A stretch of 64,000 nucleotides of DNA. Origin: Nocardia jiangxiensis NBRC 101359 (GTDB lineage: Bacteria; Actinomycetota; Actinomycetes; Mycobacteriales; Mycobacteriaceae). Under the pieces are notes generated by a model. It did not search any database, was not told the origin of the DNA, and saw nothing but the letters and a program-made list of their open reading frames with translations. The position numbers were made by a program, and so were the translations under genes. Numbering within the stretch: the first letter of the stretch is position 1; each line of letters begins with the position of its first letter. The stretch lies in NCBI RefSeq assembly GCF_000308615.1, contig NZ_BAGB01000075.1, forward strand, positions 1 to 64,000, in the 5' to 3' direction. Shown here piece by piece: positions 17,525 to 25,607 of the stretch.

Positions 17525-18847
17525 CTACGGTGTGCCGAGTCCGGCGTACACCCATCCGGCCTCGCGCCACCTGGCGCGTTCGAGACAGTTGCGGCCGTCG
17601 ATGATCGACCGCGAACGCACCACCGGATTCAGATCCTCGGGACGCAATGCGGTGAATTCCTTCCATTCTGTAAGCACCAACACCACATCCGCGCGATCGC
17701 AGGCATCCGCGACGGAGGTCGCATAATTCAGCGTCGGAAATACCCGCCGCGAATTCTCCAGAGCCTTGGGATCGTAGACGCTCACCACCGCGCCGTGCAG
17801 TTGAATCATTCCGGCGACATTGAGTGCGGGTGAATCGCGAACATCGTCGGATTCGGGTTTGAACGCCGCGCCGAGGACGGCCACGTTCGCCCCGAGCAAA
17901 GAGCCGCCGCACGCCTTCGCGGCCATGTCGACCACCTTGGTCCGGCGGCGCATGTTGATGTTGTCGACCTCGCGCAGGAACGCCACCGCGTGATCGGCGC
18001 CGAGTTCACCGGCGCGGGCCATGAACGCGCGAATGTCCTTGGGCAGGCAGCCACCGCCGAATCCCAAGCCCGCGTTGAGGAATCGGCGTCCGATGCGGGC
18101 GTCGTAACCCAGCGCGTCGGCCAGGACCGTGACGTCCGCGCCGGTCGCCTCGCACACCTCCGAGACCGCGTTGATGAACGAGATCTTGGTCGCCAGAAAG
18201 GCATTCGCCGAGACCTTCACCAATTCCGCTGTGGCCAAGTCGGTCTGCAGGAACGGAACCTGTGCCTCGAGCAGCTCCGCGTAGATCTCCCGGACCAGTC
18301 CGGCGACCCAGTCGGCCCGCTCGCGCGCGGAGTCCAGGCCGAGCACCAGCCGGTCCGGACGCAGGGTGTCCTGGACGGCGAAACCCTCGCGCAGGAATTC
18401 CGGATTCCACGCGACCTCTACCTCGGCCGTCGCGGCGGCCCGAGCGCGCGCGCCCAGTTCGGCCGCGGTGCCCACCGGGACGGTGGATTTGCCGATGATC
18501 ACCGAGGGCCGCTCGATCAGCGGGACGAGCGAATCGATCACGGCGTGAACATATTTCAGATCCGCGGCGTATTCGCCCTTCTTCTGCGGGGTGCCCACGC
18601 CGAGGAAGTGCACGTCGGCGTGATCGGCCGCCTCGGGATACGAGGTGGTGAAGCGCAGCCGCCCGGCATCGAGGTTGCGGCGCAGCACCTCCTCGAGGCC
18701 CGGCTCGTAGAAGGGCGTCACCCCGTCGGAGAGCTTGGCGACCTTACCCGGGTCGACGTCGACGCCGACCACGTCGTGGCCCAGCTCGGCCATGCACGCG
18801 GCATGGGTGGCCCCCAGATACCCAGTCCCGAAAACCGTGAGACGCAT
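17525..18847 (-). CDS. udgA: UDP-glucose 6-dehydrogenase
   Basis: 440 residues. N-terminal Rossmann motif FGTGYLGATHA; family motifs GVGTPQKKGEYAADL, GKSTVPVGTA, NPEFLREGFAV, then the catalytic Cys267 in GFGGGCLPKD, and a C-terminal UDP-binding Rossmann domain (AVLGAAFKPESDDVRDSPA). The enzyme oxidises UDP-glucose to UDP-glucuronate using two NAD+, supplying precursors for uronic-acid or pentose-containing surface glycans. It lies close to dcd, as udgA (Rv0322) and dcd (Rv0321) do in M. tuberculosis, though other genes intervene here. The ATG at 18847 begins exactly at the Rossmann strand. Confidence 0.93.
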   Translation of the reverse strand: MRLTVFGTGYLGATHAACMAELGHDVVGVDVDPGKVAKLSDGVTPFYEPGLEEVLRRNLDAGRLRFTTSYPEAADHADVHFLGVGTPQKKGEYAADLKYVHAVIDSLVPLIERPSVIIGKSTVPVGTAAELGARARAAATAEVEVAWNPEFLREGFAVQDTLRPDRLVLGLDSARERADWVAGLVREIYAELLEAQVPFLQTDLATAELVKVSANAFLATKISFINAVSEVCEATGADVTVLADALGYDARIGRRFLNAGLGFGGGCLPKDIRAFMARAGELGADHAVAFLREVDNINMRRRTKVVDMAAKACGGSLLGANVAVLGAAFKPESDDVRDSPALNVAGMIQLHGAVVSVYDPKALENSRRVFPTLNYATSVADACDRADVVLVLTEWKEFTALRPEDLNPVVRSRSIIDGRNCLERARWREAGWVYAGLGTP

Positions 18848-19046
18848 ATTCCATTGGTAAGCGCCCGTCGTGGCCGTGCCGCGTCGCCGAGGCAAGTGCT
18901 CGGGCAACATCAGATGTACAGGCGGAAACCCCTAGCTCACCGCCATCCTCACCGGAGCCCGGGTGGACACCGGAGCGCAACCCGCCCGAAACAACCACTC
19001 CGAACCCGGACCCCGCGATCCGGGTCGCGCAGATCGCCGGTTGCGC

Positions 19047-19127
19047 TACGCTGGAGCCCTGTCGCGAGGGGGGGAGACCGAAAATGACAGCACTCCTTCG
19101 CATTTCGTGTGAACGGAGAATCTGCCG
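19047..19127 (+). other. Leader region with a possible 62-codon upstream ORF before the sedolisin remnant
   Basis: A -10-like TACGCT (19047-19052) is followed by a strong purine-rich ribosome binding site (AGGGGGGGAGACCGAAA) and ATG at 19084. This opens a 62-codon frame ending at 19272 that overlaps the next gene out of frame. Its first codons are Cys- and Arg-rich (CERRICRC). It could be a regulatory upstream ORF or chance. Confidence 0.3.
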
Positions 19128-20068
19128 ATGTCCGATGCCGCCACCGCTGCACTCCCCGGGAGTGCGCGCACCGCACTCACCGGAGTCGAAACTCTCGGTC
19201 CGGTCGATCCGGCCGCGACCGTCGAATTCACGGTGGTACTGCGCCGCCGCGCCGAACTGCCCGCGGATCTGATCGCCGGACCGCGCGCCGTCTCGGTTCA
19301 GGAGTTCACGCAGCAGTACGGCGCGGATCCGGCCGATCTGGAACTGGTCGTCTCGTCGCTGGAATCGGCCGGGGCCACGATCCTGGAGCAGCATCCCGGA
19401 TCGCGCCGGGTGCGGGCGAGCGCACCGGTGTCGGTGGCGCAGAACGTGTTCGGTACCGAACTGGTCAGGGTGAACTCGGCGCATCCGGTCGGCGGCGAGC
19501 AGGTCGAACATCGGATGCGCACCGGTGAACTGTCCACCCCCGCAGCGCTGGCGGGCGTCGTCATCGCGGTGCTCGGCCTGGACGACCGCCCGCAGGTCGG
19601 AGTTCATCTACGCGCCGCCGCGGCGAATCCGGCGCAGCGACAGACCTACACCCCGCCCCAGCTCGCCGACATCTACCACTTCCCGCAGGCCAGCGGCACG
19701 CAGCAGCGCGCGGCCATCCTCGAATTCGGCGGCGGCTACGCCGAGGCGGATCTCACGGCGTACTTCACCGAACTGGGTATCGAAGCGCCCAAGGTGAGGC
19801 CGTTGCTGCCCTCGGTGATATCGCGGAAGCCGGGTGCGACCTGCCCGGCGGCGACGCCGCGGTACAGCGCGGGCTGGAGCAGGCCGACGCGGGTCTGCAA
19901 CAGTTCGGCGATCCGGCAGAACAGACCTGCCCACAGCGGCGCGGCGGCACTCGTCCCGCCGATCGACGCATCGCTGCCTGTACCGCGCGGGCGCGGGCTG
20001 GGACGCGTGCACCGGCCTGGGCGTCCCACACGGCGAGGAACTGCTGGAAGTCGTGCGGCAGTACCTGA
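19128..20068 (+). pseudogene. Sedolisin (S53, kumamolisin-like) pseudogene: core deleted and C-terminal part inverted
   Basis: Residues 1-222 (to base 19796) are a good pro-kumamolisin activation domain plus the first catalytic strands (AILEFGGGYAEADLTAYF). The next ~180 bases (19797 to about 19976) make no family sense in this direction, but on the minus strand they read GFRDITEGSNG and, earlier, GGTSAAAPLWAGLF, which is the catalytic-Ser segment of sedolisins. Plus-strand coding then resumes in another frame with AGAGWDACTGLGVPHGEELL, the normal sedolisin end. The Glu/Asp part of the catalytic triad and roughly 170-190 residues of core are missing. A functional protease is therefore not possible. 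The exact end is uncertain; a TGA at 20066-20068 in a third frame would fit. Confidence 0.8.
19797..19976 (-). pseudogene. Inverted sedolisin fragment carrying the catalytic Ser motif
   Basis: Read on the minus strand, this segment encodes SIGGTSAAAPLWAGLFCRIA through FRDITEGSNG, with the nucleophilic Ser codon at 19951-19949. It lies between two plus-strand sedolisin pieces, so it records an inversion inside one gene. The left boundary is sharp at about 19797; the right one is within a few bases of 19976. Confidence 0.75.
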
Positions 20069-20095
20069 TCTACGGAGCCGACCGACCGCGCTGGC

Positions 20096-20101
20096 TACGA
20101 T
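20096..20101 (+). promoter_or_regulatory. -10 box TACGAT placed for a leaderless ATG at 20108
   Basis: TACGAT ends six bases before the start codon of the DUF218 gene, and no Shine-Dalgarno sequence intervenes. A promoter here would make that gene independent of the broken sedolisin. Confidence 0.45.
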
Positions 20102-20107
20102 CGGCGG

Positions 20108-20656
20108 ATGGCACAGCGCCGCGGCAGAACGAGAGCGAAGTGGGCTGCGCTCGTCGTGATCGTCCTGCTCGTGGTCGCGGTGACCGCGCTGTGGCCGGTA
20201 TACGTTCGGCCGCAGGTCGATTCGCCCGCGCCCGCGGATGCGATCCTGGTGCTCGGCGGTGCGCACGACGGACGCGAGGAGCTGGGGTTGCGGCTGGCGC
20301 GGGAGGGTTACGCACCGCGCGTGCTGTTCTCCGATCCTTACGAGCACAGCCCGCTGATGAACCGGATCTGTCACGGCGGATACCGGGTCGAGGTGGACTG
20401 CTTCGACCCTGATCCGCGCACCACGCTCGGGGAGGGACGCGCGCTGGCCGAACGGGCGCGGGCGGGGCACTGGCGGCGGGTGATCGTGGTGACGTTCACC
20501 CCGCACGTCTCGCGGGCCCGCTATGTGCTCGGAAAGTGCTGGAGCGGAGAGATTCTCATGGTCGACGCGCATCCGCCCGTCTCGTTCCGGCGCTGGGCGT
20601 ACAACTTCCTCTATCAATCGGTCGGCTATGTGAAAGCCGTCACCGAACAGTGCTGA
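20108..20656 (+). CDS. DUF218 (YdcF/SanA/ElyC-type) membrane-anchored protein
   Basis: 182 residues. A basic N-terminus (MAQRRGRTRAKW) precedes one membrane helix (AALVVIVLLVVAVTALWPVY). The extracytoplasmic DUF218 domain starts at PADAILVLGGAHDGREELGL and continues with VLFSD, DPDPRTTLGEGRALAERA and RVIVVTFTPHVSRAR, matching the family pattern of a Rossmann-like fold with conserved ExxSxxTxEN- and H-R-like positions. Relatives (SanA, ElyC) influence envelope integrity and peptidoglycan or lipid-carrier processes. The biochemical activity is not established. Confidence 0.8.
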   Translation: MAQRRGRTRAKWAALVVIVLLVVAVTALWPVYVRPQVDSPAPADAILVLGGAHDGREELGLRLAREGYAPRVLFSDPYEHSPLMNRICHGGYRVEVDCFDPDPRTTLGEGRALAERARAGHWRRVIVVTFTPHVSRARYVLGKCWSGEILMVDAHPPVSFRRWAYNFLYQSVGYVKAVTEQC

Positions 20657-20785
20657 GCCCTGCCGAATTCGCCGCCGAGGATGTGAAGTAACGCATCCGT
20701 AACGGCCCGGCAAACGCGGCTGCACATTCGCGAACCACCCTCGGCCCAGAGCCTGTTCACGCGGGCCGAGATAGAGGGAGTTCAC

Positions 20786-22426
20786 GTGGTCGACGTCCAC
20801 GATCGCCGGGTGCAAGCCACCGCGACGAAGGAAACACTGGAAGACTACACGTTACGGTTCGCGCCGCGCAGCTATCGAAAATGGAGTCCGGCGGTGGTCG
20901 GCGTCTCGGCCCTGGGCGGCATCGCCTACCTGGCCGATTTCTCCATCGGAGCCAATGTCGGCATCGCGAACGGCACCGGGAACGCCCTGCTGGGCATCGG
21001 CATCTTCGCGGTCGTCATCATGCTGACCGGATTTCCGCTGGCCTACTATGCCGCGCGCTACAACATCGATCTGGATCTGATCACCCGCGGCAGCGGATTC
21101 GGATACTACGGGTCGGTGATCACCAATCTGGTGTTCGCGTCGTTCACGTTCATCTTCTTCGCCACCGAGGGTTCGATCATGGCGCAGGGATTGCAACTGG
21201 GACTGCACATTCCGCTGTGGCTGGGCTATCTGGCGTCCACGCTGCTGATCTTCCCGCTGGTGATCTACGGGATGAACACCCTGGCCAAACTTCAGGTGTG
21301 GACGACGCCGCTGTGGCTGCTGCTGATGGTGCTGCCGTTCGTGTTCCTGCTGGTGCGGCACCCGGACTCGGTGCGCAGCTTCTTCGCCTACGGCGGTAAG
21401 GACGGTGGCGGCGTGAGCCTGACGGGCGCGCTGCTCGCCGCGGGCGTATGCCTGTCGCTGATCGCGCAGATCGCCGAGCAGATCGATTATCTGCGCTTCA
21501 TGCCGCCGAAAACCCCTGAGAACAAACGCAAATGGTGGGGCTGGATGTTGCTGGCCGGACCGGGCTGGGTGATCTTCGGTGCGGTCAAACAGGTCGTCGG
21601 CCTGTTCCTCGCGGTCTATCTGATCGCGAATCTTCCTGGCGCACAATCGATCGCCAATCAGCCGGTGCATCAGTTCCTGGAGATCTACCGCGATATGGTG
21701 CCGGGCTGGCTGGCCATGACGCTGGCGGTGGTGCTCGTGGTGATCAGCCAGATCAAAATCAATGTGACCAATGCGTATTCGGGTTCGCTGGCGTGGACGA
21801 ACTCCTTCACCCGCGTCACCAAGACCTATCCGGGACGACTGGTCTTCCTCGGCGTCAATCTGGCGATCGCGCTGATTCTCATGGAAGCCAACATGTTCGA
21901 CTTCCTGAACAATATCCTCGGCTTCTACGCCAACTGCGGTATCGCCTGGATCGTCACCGTCGCAACGGATATCGCGGTCAACAAGTATCTGCTGAAGATC
22001 TCGCCGAAGCAGCCGGAATTCCGGCGCGGCATGCTGTACAACTTCAACCCGGTCGGACTCGTCGGATTCGGCGCCGCGGCGGTGCTGTCCATTCTGACGT
22101 TCTTCGGCGCGTTCGGGGAAACCCTGAAGCCGTACTCGCCGATCGTCGCGGTGGTGCTGGCCTTCGTCCTGACCCCGCTCACCGCCGTGCTCACCAAGGG
22201 CCGCTACTACCTGCGCCGCACCGACGACGGCATCGACCTGCCGATGTTCGACGAACACGGCAACCCGTCCGGCGAAACCCTCACCTGCCACGTCACCGGC
22301 GTCGACTTCGAACGCCCCGACATGATCGCCTCCGCGATCCCCGGCCCCGAGGGCGAAATCCAGTACATCAGCTCCTTGGCGCTGTCCACGGACAAGTCCG
22401 GCGAACACGTCCTGCCTGGTCACTGA
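20786..22426 (+). CDS. NCS1-type nucleobase/cation symporter-like permease
   Basis: 546 residues with about 12 membrane helices, beginning EDYTLRFAPRSYRKWSP, the characteristic pre-TM1 segment, and ALGGIAYLADFSIGANVG in TM1. Other hallmarks are the ITRGSGFGYYGSVI loop, GVCLSLIAQIAEQIDYLRFM, INVTNAYSGSLAWTNSF and LGFYANCGIAWIVTVATDI. The fold is LeuT-like, and members move purines, pyrimidines, allantoin or hydantoins with Na+ or H+. A ~60-residue cytoplasmic C-terminal tail is predicted. The GTG at 20786 follows GAGGGAG by five bases. The substrate cannot be told from sequence; the closeness to dcd may be accidental. Confidence 0.85.
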   Translation: MVDVHDRRVQATATKETLEDYTLRFAPRSYRKWSPAVVGVSALGGIAYLADFSIGANVGIANGTGNALLGIGIFAVVIMLTGFPLAYYAARYNIDLDLITRGSGFGYYGSVITNLVFASFTFIFFATEGSIMAQGLQLGLHIPLWLGYLASTLLIFPLVIYGMNTLAKLQVWTTPLWLLLMVLPFVFLLVRHPDSVRSFFAYGGKDGGGVSLTGALLAAGVCLSLIAQIAEQIDYLRFMPPKTPENKRKWWGWMLLAGPGWVIFGAVKQVVGLFLAVYLIANLPGAQSIANQPVHQFLEIYRDMVPGWLAMTLAVVLVVISQIKINVTNAYSGSLAWTNSFTRVTKTYPGRLVFLGVNLAIALILMEANMFDFLNNILGFYANCGIAWIVTVATDIAVNKYLLKISPKQPEFRRGMLYNFNPVGLVGFGAAAVLSILTFFGAFGETLKPYSPIVAVVLAFVLTPLTAVLTKGRYYLRRTDDGIDLPMFDEHGNPSGETLTCHVTGVDFERPDMIASAIPGPEGEIQYISSLALSTDKSGEHVLPGH

Positions 22427-22439
22427 GTTGTCAACACCG

Positions 22440-22491
22440 GACGCACCCCGTACACGGAGCCGCCTCGCGCGGACTGTGGACGGGGTGCGTC
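22440..22491. terminator. Hairpin between convergent permease and dcd genes
   Basis: GACGCACCCCGT (22440-22451) pairs perfectly with ACGGGGTGCGTC (22480-22491) across a 28-base loop. The position between two convergent stop codons suits a bidirectional terminator. Confidence 0.65.
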
Positions 22492-22510
22492 TGCGTGTGC
22501 GAGCGGAGGC

Positions 22511-23086
22511 TCAGGGCTTGGGCAGGGGGAAGTTCAGATAGGCCCGGGACGGTGTGGGGCCGCGCTGGCCCTGGTACTTGGAACCGGCCGCGCTGCTGCC
22601 GTAGGGGTTCTCCGCGGGGCTGGTCAGGCGCAGCAGGCAGAGCTGGCCGATCTTCATCCCGGGCCACAGCGTGATCGGAAGATTCGCGACGTTGGACAGC
22701 TCGAGGGTGATGTGGCCGGAGAATCCGGGATCGATGAATCCGGCCGTGGAGTGGGTGAGCAGGCCCAATCGGCCCAGACTCGACTTACCCTCGAGCCGCC
22801 CGGCCAGATCGTCCGGCAGGGTGCACACCTCGAGTGTCGAGCCCAGCACGAATTCGCCGGGATGCAGGACGAACGGCTCCCCCTCGGTCGGCTCGACCAG
22901 GCTGGTCAGCTCGTCCTGGCGCTGCGCCGGATCGATATGGGTGTAGCGAGTGTTGTTGAACACCCGGAACATCCGGTCCAGCCGCACGTCGATACTCGAC
23001 GGCTGCACCAGCCTCTCCTCGAACGGCTCCAGCCCGAGCCGCCCACTGGCCAGCTCGGCACGAATGTCGCGATCGGAAAGCAGCAC
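22511..23086 (-). CDS. dcd: dCTP deaminase (probably bifunctional deaminase/dUTPase)
   Basis: 191 residues, the usual length. Motifs: LLSDRDIRAELASGRLGLEP, PSSIDVRLD, the catalytic segment GKSSLGRLGLLTHSTAGFID, GFSGHITLELSNVANLPI, and the C-terminal nucleotide-covering loop (YQGQRGPTPSRA). In mycobacteria the orthologue both deaminates dCTP and hydrolyses the resulting dUTP to dUMP, feeding thymidylate synthesis while keeping dUTP low; the same is expected here. The start is GTG, preceded six bases upstream by a TAGGAT box, so the mRNA is probably leaderless. Confidence 0.94.
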   Translation of the reverse strand: MLLSDRDIRAELASGRLGLEPFEERLVQPSSIDVRLDRMFRVFNNTRYTHIDPAQRQDELTSLVEPTEGEPFVLHPGEFVLGSTLEVCTLPDDLAGRLEGKSSLGRLGLLTHSTAGFIDPGFSGHITLELSNVANLPITLWPGMKIGQLCLLRLTSPAENPYGSSAAGSKYQGQRGPTPSRAYLNFPLPKP

Positions 23087-23092
23087 GCAGGA

Positions 23093-23098
23093 ATCCTA
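23093..23098 (-). promoter_or_regulatory. -10 box TAGGAT for a leaderless dcd transcript
   Basis: On the minus strand TAGGAT is followed by six bases and then the GTG start of dcd. No ribosome binding site lies between them. Confidence 0.5.
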
Positions 23099-23221
23099 GT
23101 CACGTGGTCTGCGGGGTGAGTGCGACGGGGACCGGGCGGCCCGTCGAGCTGCGGTGACGCCTGTACCGCCGACGCGTCGAGCCGCCTGCCGGGACCAACC
23201 ACAGGACCCCCGCCGGCCGGT

Positions 23222-23998
23222 TCACTTGCCGTGCTGCGACACCGTCCCGTGCCGCAGCGCCGCCGTCGCCAGATAGTCGCCGAGTTCGCTGCGCAGCACC
23301 CGGTCCAGGGATTGGGCCAGGCTGGTGTGCACCGCGGTGACGCCCAGTTCGCGCAGGTGGTTGAGCATCTGGGTGGTCTCGGCGATCTCCTCGTTGCTCT
23401 CGGGCAGCCACCCGGGGCCGTGTTCGGCGACCAGGTGGTCCTTGGCCGCGGTGACCATGAGTTCGGCGATATCGTCGACCCGGCTGATCACCGCCGAGTA
23501 CAGATCCAGCAGCCGGCGCAGGCCGATACCGTATCCGTGCAGTTCGGCGAAGGTGGTGAGCAATTCGGGTTCGGTGAACTCGACGGTCTCCTCGTGCAGG
23601 CGGACCAGGCCCAGTTCGCTCAGCCGGGCCAGCAGATCCGGATCGGGCATGCCGGTGTCCTGCTCACCGAGCACGGTGGCGACGAGTTCGCGCGGCACCT
23701 CGAGCGTCTCGCCCTTGCCCCAGGTCGCGGTCACCGCATGTTGCAGGCCGAGGATCTCGGTCAGATCCTTGCCGGTCTCCCAGCTGGTGATGAAATCCGC
23801 GATGTGCGCGGTGGTGAAACCGCGTTGCAGCAGCGCATCGATGATCTTCAGCCGCTCGAGATGCGATTCGTCGTAGATGAAGGCGCGGCCGCTGCGCTTG
23901 CTCGGCACCGGGAGCAGTCCGCGCTCCTGATAGGCGCGCACGTTGCGGGAGGTGGTGCCGGCCGCTCGGGCGAGATCGTCGATGCGGTATTCCGCCAT
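23222..23998 (-). CDS. MerR-family transcriptional regulator
   Basis: 258 residues. The N-terminal winged-helix MerR domain is clear: YRIDDLARAAGTTSRNVRAY, QERGLLPVPSKRSGR, FIYDESHLERLKIIDALLQR, FTTAHIADFI. The remainder is a helical effector region (about residues 85-258; LYSAVISRVDDIAELMV) without the Cys-rich metal site of classical MerR proteins, so a small organic or lipid-like signal is more likely than a metal. It lies directly downstream of, and in the same direction as, a monooxygenase operon but is separated from it by a terminator hairpin and carries a palindrome in its own promoter region. Confidence 0.87.
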   Translation of the reverse strand: MAEYRIDDLARAAGTTSRNVRAYQERGLLPVPSKRSGRAFIYDESHLERLKIIDALLQRGFTTAHIADFITSWETGKDLTEILGLQHAVTATWGKGETLEVPRELVATVLGEQDTGMPDPDLLARLSELGLVRLHEETVEFTEPELLTTFAELHGYGIGLRRLLDLYSAVISRVDDIAELMVTAAKDHLVAEHGPGWLPESNEEIAETTQMLNHLRELGVTAVHTSLAQSLDRVLRSELGDYLATAALRHGTVSQHGK

Positions 23999-24036
23999 CC
24001 GAGGATCTCCATTCCCTTCGCTGCGAGCCGCTCGAG

Positions 24037-24065
24037 CGCCCGTGCCGCCGGTTGCGGCGCGGGCG
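24037..24065 (-). terminator. Hairpin ending the monooxygenase operon
   Basis: A 12-base stem (24037-24048 with 24054-24065, one G-T pair) with a five-base loop, located just past the monooxygenase stop codon and before merR. Confidence 0.7.
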
Positions 24066-24069
24066 TACT

Positions 24070-24082
24070 ACTCGAATCGAGT
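24070..24082. promoter_or_regulatory. Palindrome ACTCGA-A-TCGAGT upstream of merR
   Basis: A perfect six-base inverted repeat with a one-base centre, abutting the monooxygenase stop codon and about 70 bases upstream of merR. It is a candidate autoregulatory operator, though it is short and the GC-rich context makes chance possible. Confidence 0.35.
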
Positions 24083-25597
24083 CTAACCGGTGGCCGTGGT
24101 CACCGGCCGCCGCTCGCCGGGCGCGCGCGAGGCCGGTGTCAGCACGAAGTCGTCCGGATCCACCCGCGCCAGCTCCCGCGCGTACTGGGTGCCGAAGCCC
24201 GGGTACATGGTGGCGTTGAACCCGTCCTCGGTGAGATACCAACTGCGGCAACCGGAATTCCACGTGGTGCCGGTCAGCCGACGTTGCAGCCGGGCGTTGT
24301 AGCTGTCCTGCCGATCCCGGCGCACCTCGAGCGCACGCAGATCCCGATCGAGGATCAGGCCGATGGCATCGGTCAGATAGTCGATCTGGGCCTCCATGTA
24401 GACCAGGGCCGAATTGTGCCCGGGACCGGAGTTGGGACCGAAGGTCAGGAACAGATTCGGATATCCCGCCACCGTGACGCTCTTGAATGCGTAAGCGCCC
24501 CGGTGCCATTCGTCCGCGAGCACCCGGCCGTCGCGGCCGGTGACCGGTATCGGCGAACCGGTCTTGGACACCTCGAACCCGGTGGCGAACACGATGCAGT
24601 CGAAGCGGTGCTCGATCCCCTCGGCGGTGCGGATGCCCTGCGGGCTGATCGCGGCGATCGGCCAGGTCACCAGCGTGCACTTGTCCCGCTGCAACGCCGG
24701 ATAGTAGTCACTGCTCATCAGCAGGCGTTTGCATCCGGCCCGGAAATCCGGGGTCAGCTGCCGCCGCAGCCACGGATCGCGCACCTGAGTTCGCAAGTGC
24801 AGCAGGGCAACCGATTCGACGACCCGGGTCAGCGGGGTATTCCACACCACGCCCAGCGCGACGGACTCGTGTCCCCAGAACCACGCCTCGCGGGCCAGCG
24901 ACTGGGTGACCGGCAGCTGCCGGTACAGGCGCCTGGTCAGCGCGTTCGTCTCCCGGTTGAGCCGGGGCAGCACCCAGCCGGGCGTGCGCTGGAACACCTT
25001 GACCGATCCGGCCCGCTCGACCAGTTCCGGAATCATCTGCACCGCACTGGCGCCCGTGCCGACCACGGCCACCCGTTTCCTGGTGAAGTCGTAGTCGTGA
25101 TCCCACCGGGCGCTGTGGATCTTGTGCCCCTCGAAGGTCTCGATCCCCTCGATCGCGGGAAGACTGGCATTGGCCAATGGACCCGAGGCGAGAACGACGG
25201 TGCGCGCCTCGACCTTTCGGCGTCGATCACTGAAACTCACCGTCCAGGTGCCGCTGGCCTCGTCGTAGTCGACTCCGGTCACGTTGTGGCCGAATCGGAT
25301 TCGCGGAGCGATCCCGAATTCCCGGACCATGGTATCGATGTACCCGAGAATTTCCGCACTGCCGGAATAGGTCTGCGACCAATTCGGATTGGGCGCGAAA
25401 CTGTAGGAGTACAACCGCGAGGGGATGTCGCAGGCCGCGCCCGGATAGGTGTTGTCCCGCCAGGTCCCGCCGACCCGGTCACCCCGCTCGAAGACGGCGA
25501 AGTTCCCGATCCCCTTCTGCCGCAACCTGATCGCCGTGCCGACACCGGCGAAACCGGCTCCGATGATCGCTACGTCCAGCATCTGTGTCTCGCTCAT
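24083..25597 (-). CDS. Flavin-containing monooxygenase, Baeyer-Villiger type (MymA-like)
   Basis: 504 residues. FAD-binding motif VAIIGAGFAGVGTAIRL at the N-terminus; GDRVGGTWRDNTYPGAACD, characteristic of class B monooxygenases; the Baeyer-Villiger fingerprint FEGHKIHSARWDHD; the NADPH-binding AVVGTGASAVQMIPEL; and FATGF near the end. Members insert oxygen next to a ketone or hydroxylate lipophilic substrates. It is the last gene of a four-gene operon (hydrolase, SDR, ferritin-like protein, this gene), with a 10-base gap after the previous stop. The set resembles the M. tuberculosis mymA-lipR-sadH region, which is implicated in cell-envelope lipid change, but the substrate here is unknown. 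Confidence 0.9.
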   Translation of the reverse strand: MSETQMLDVAIIGAGFAGVGTAIRLRQKGIGNFAVFERGDRVGGTWRDNTYPGAACDIPSRLYSYSFAPNPNWSQTYSGSAEILGYIDTMVREFGIAPRIRFGHNVTGVDYDEASGTWTVSFSDRRRKVEARTVVLASGPLANASLPAIEGIETFEGHKIHSARWDHDYDFTRKRVAVVGTGASAVQMIPELVERAGSVKVFQRTPGWVLPRLNRETNALTRRLYRQLPVTQSLAREAWFWGHESVALGVVWNTPLTRVVESVALLHLRTQVRDPWLRRQLTPDFRAGCKRLLMSSDYYPALQRDKCTLVTWPIAAISPQGIRTAEGIEHRFDCIVFATGFEVSKTGSPIPVTGRDGRVLADEWHRGAYAFKSVTVAGYPNLFLTFGPNSGPGHNSALVYMEAQIDYLTDAIGLILDRDLRALEVRRDRQDSYNARLQRRLTGTTWNSGCRSWYLTEDGFNATMYPGFGTQYARELARVDPDDFVLTPASRAPGERRPVTTATG

Positions 25598-25607
25598 ATC
25601 CGTCCGT

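Noticed and set aside
19736..20815. A minus-strand protein across the sedolisin region
   Set aside because: Only about 60 codons of it resemble a protease; the rest is antisense to the DUF218 gene and intergenic DNA. It is better explained as an inverted fragment in a pseudogene.
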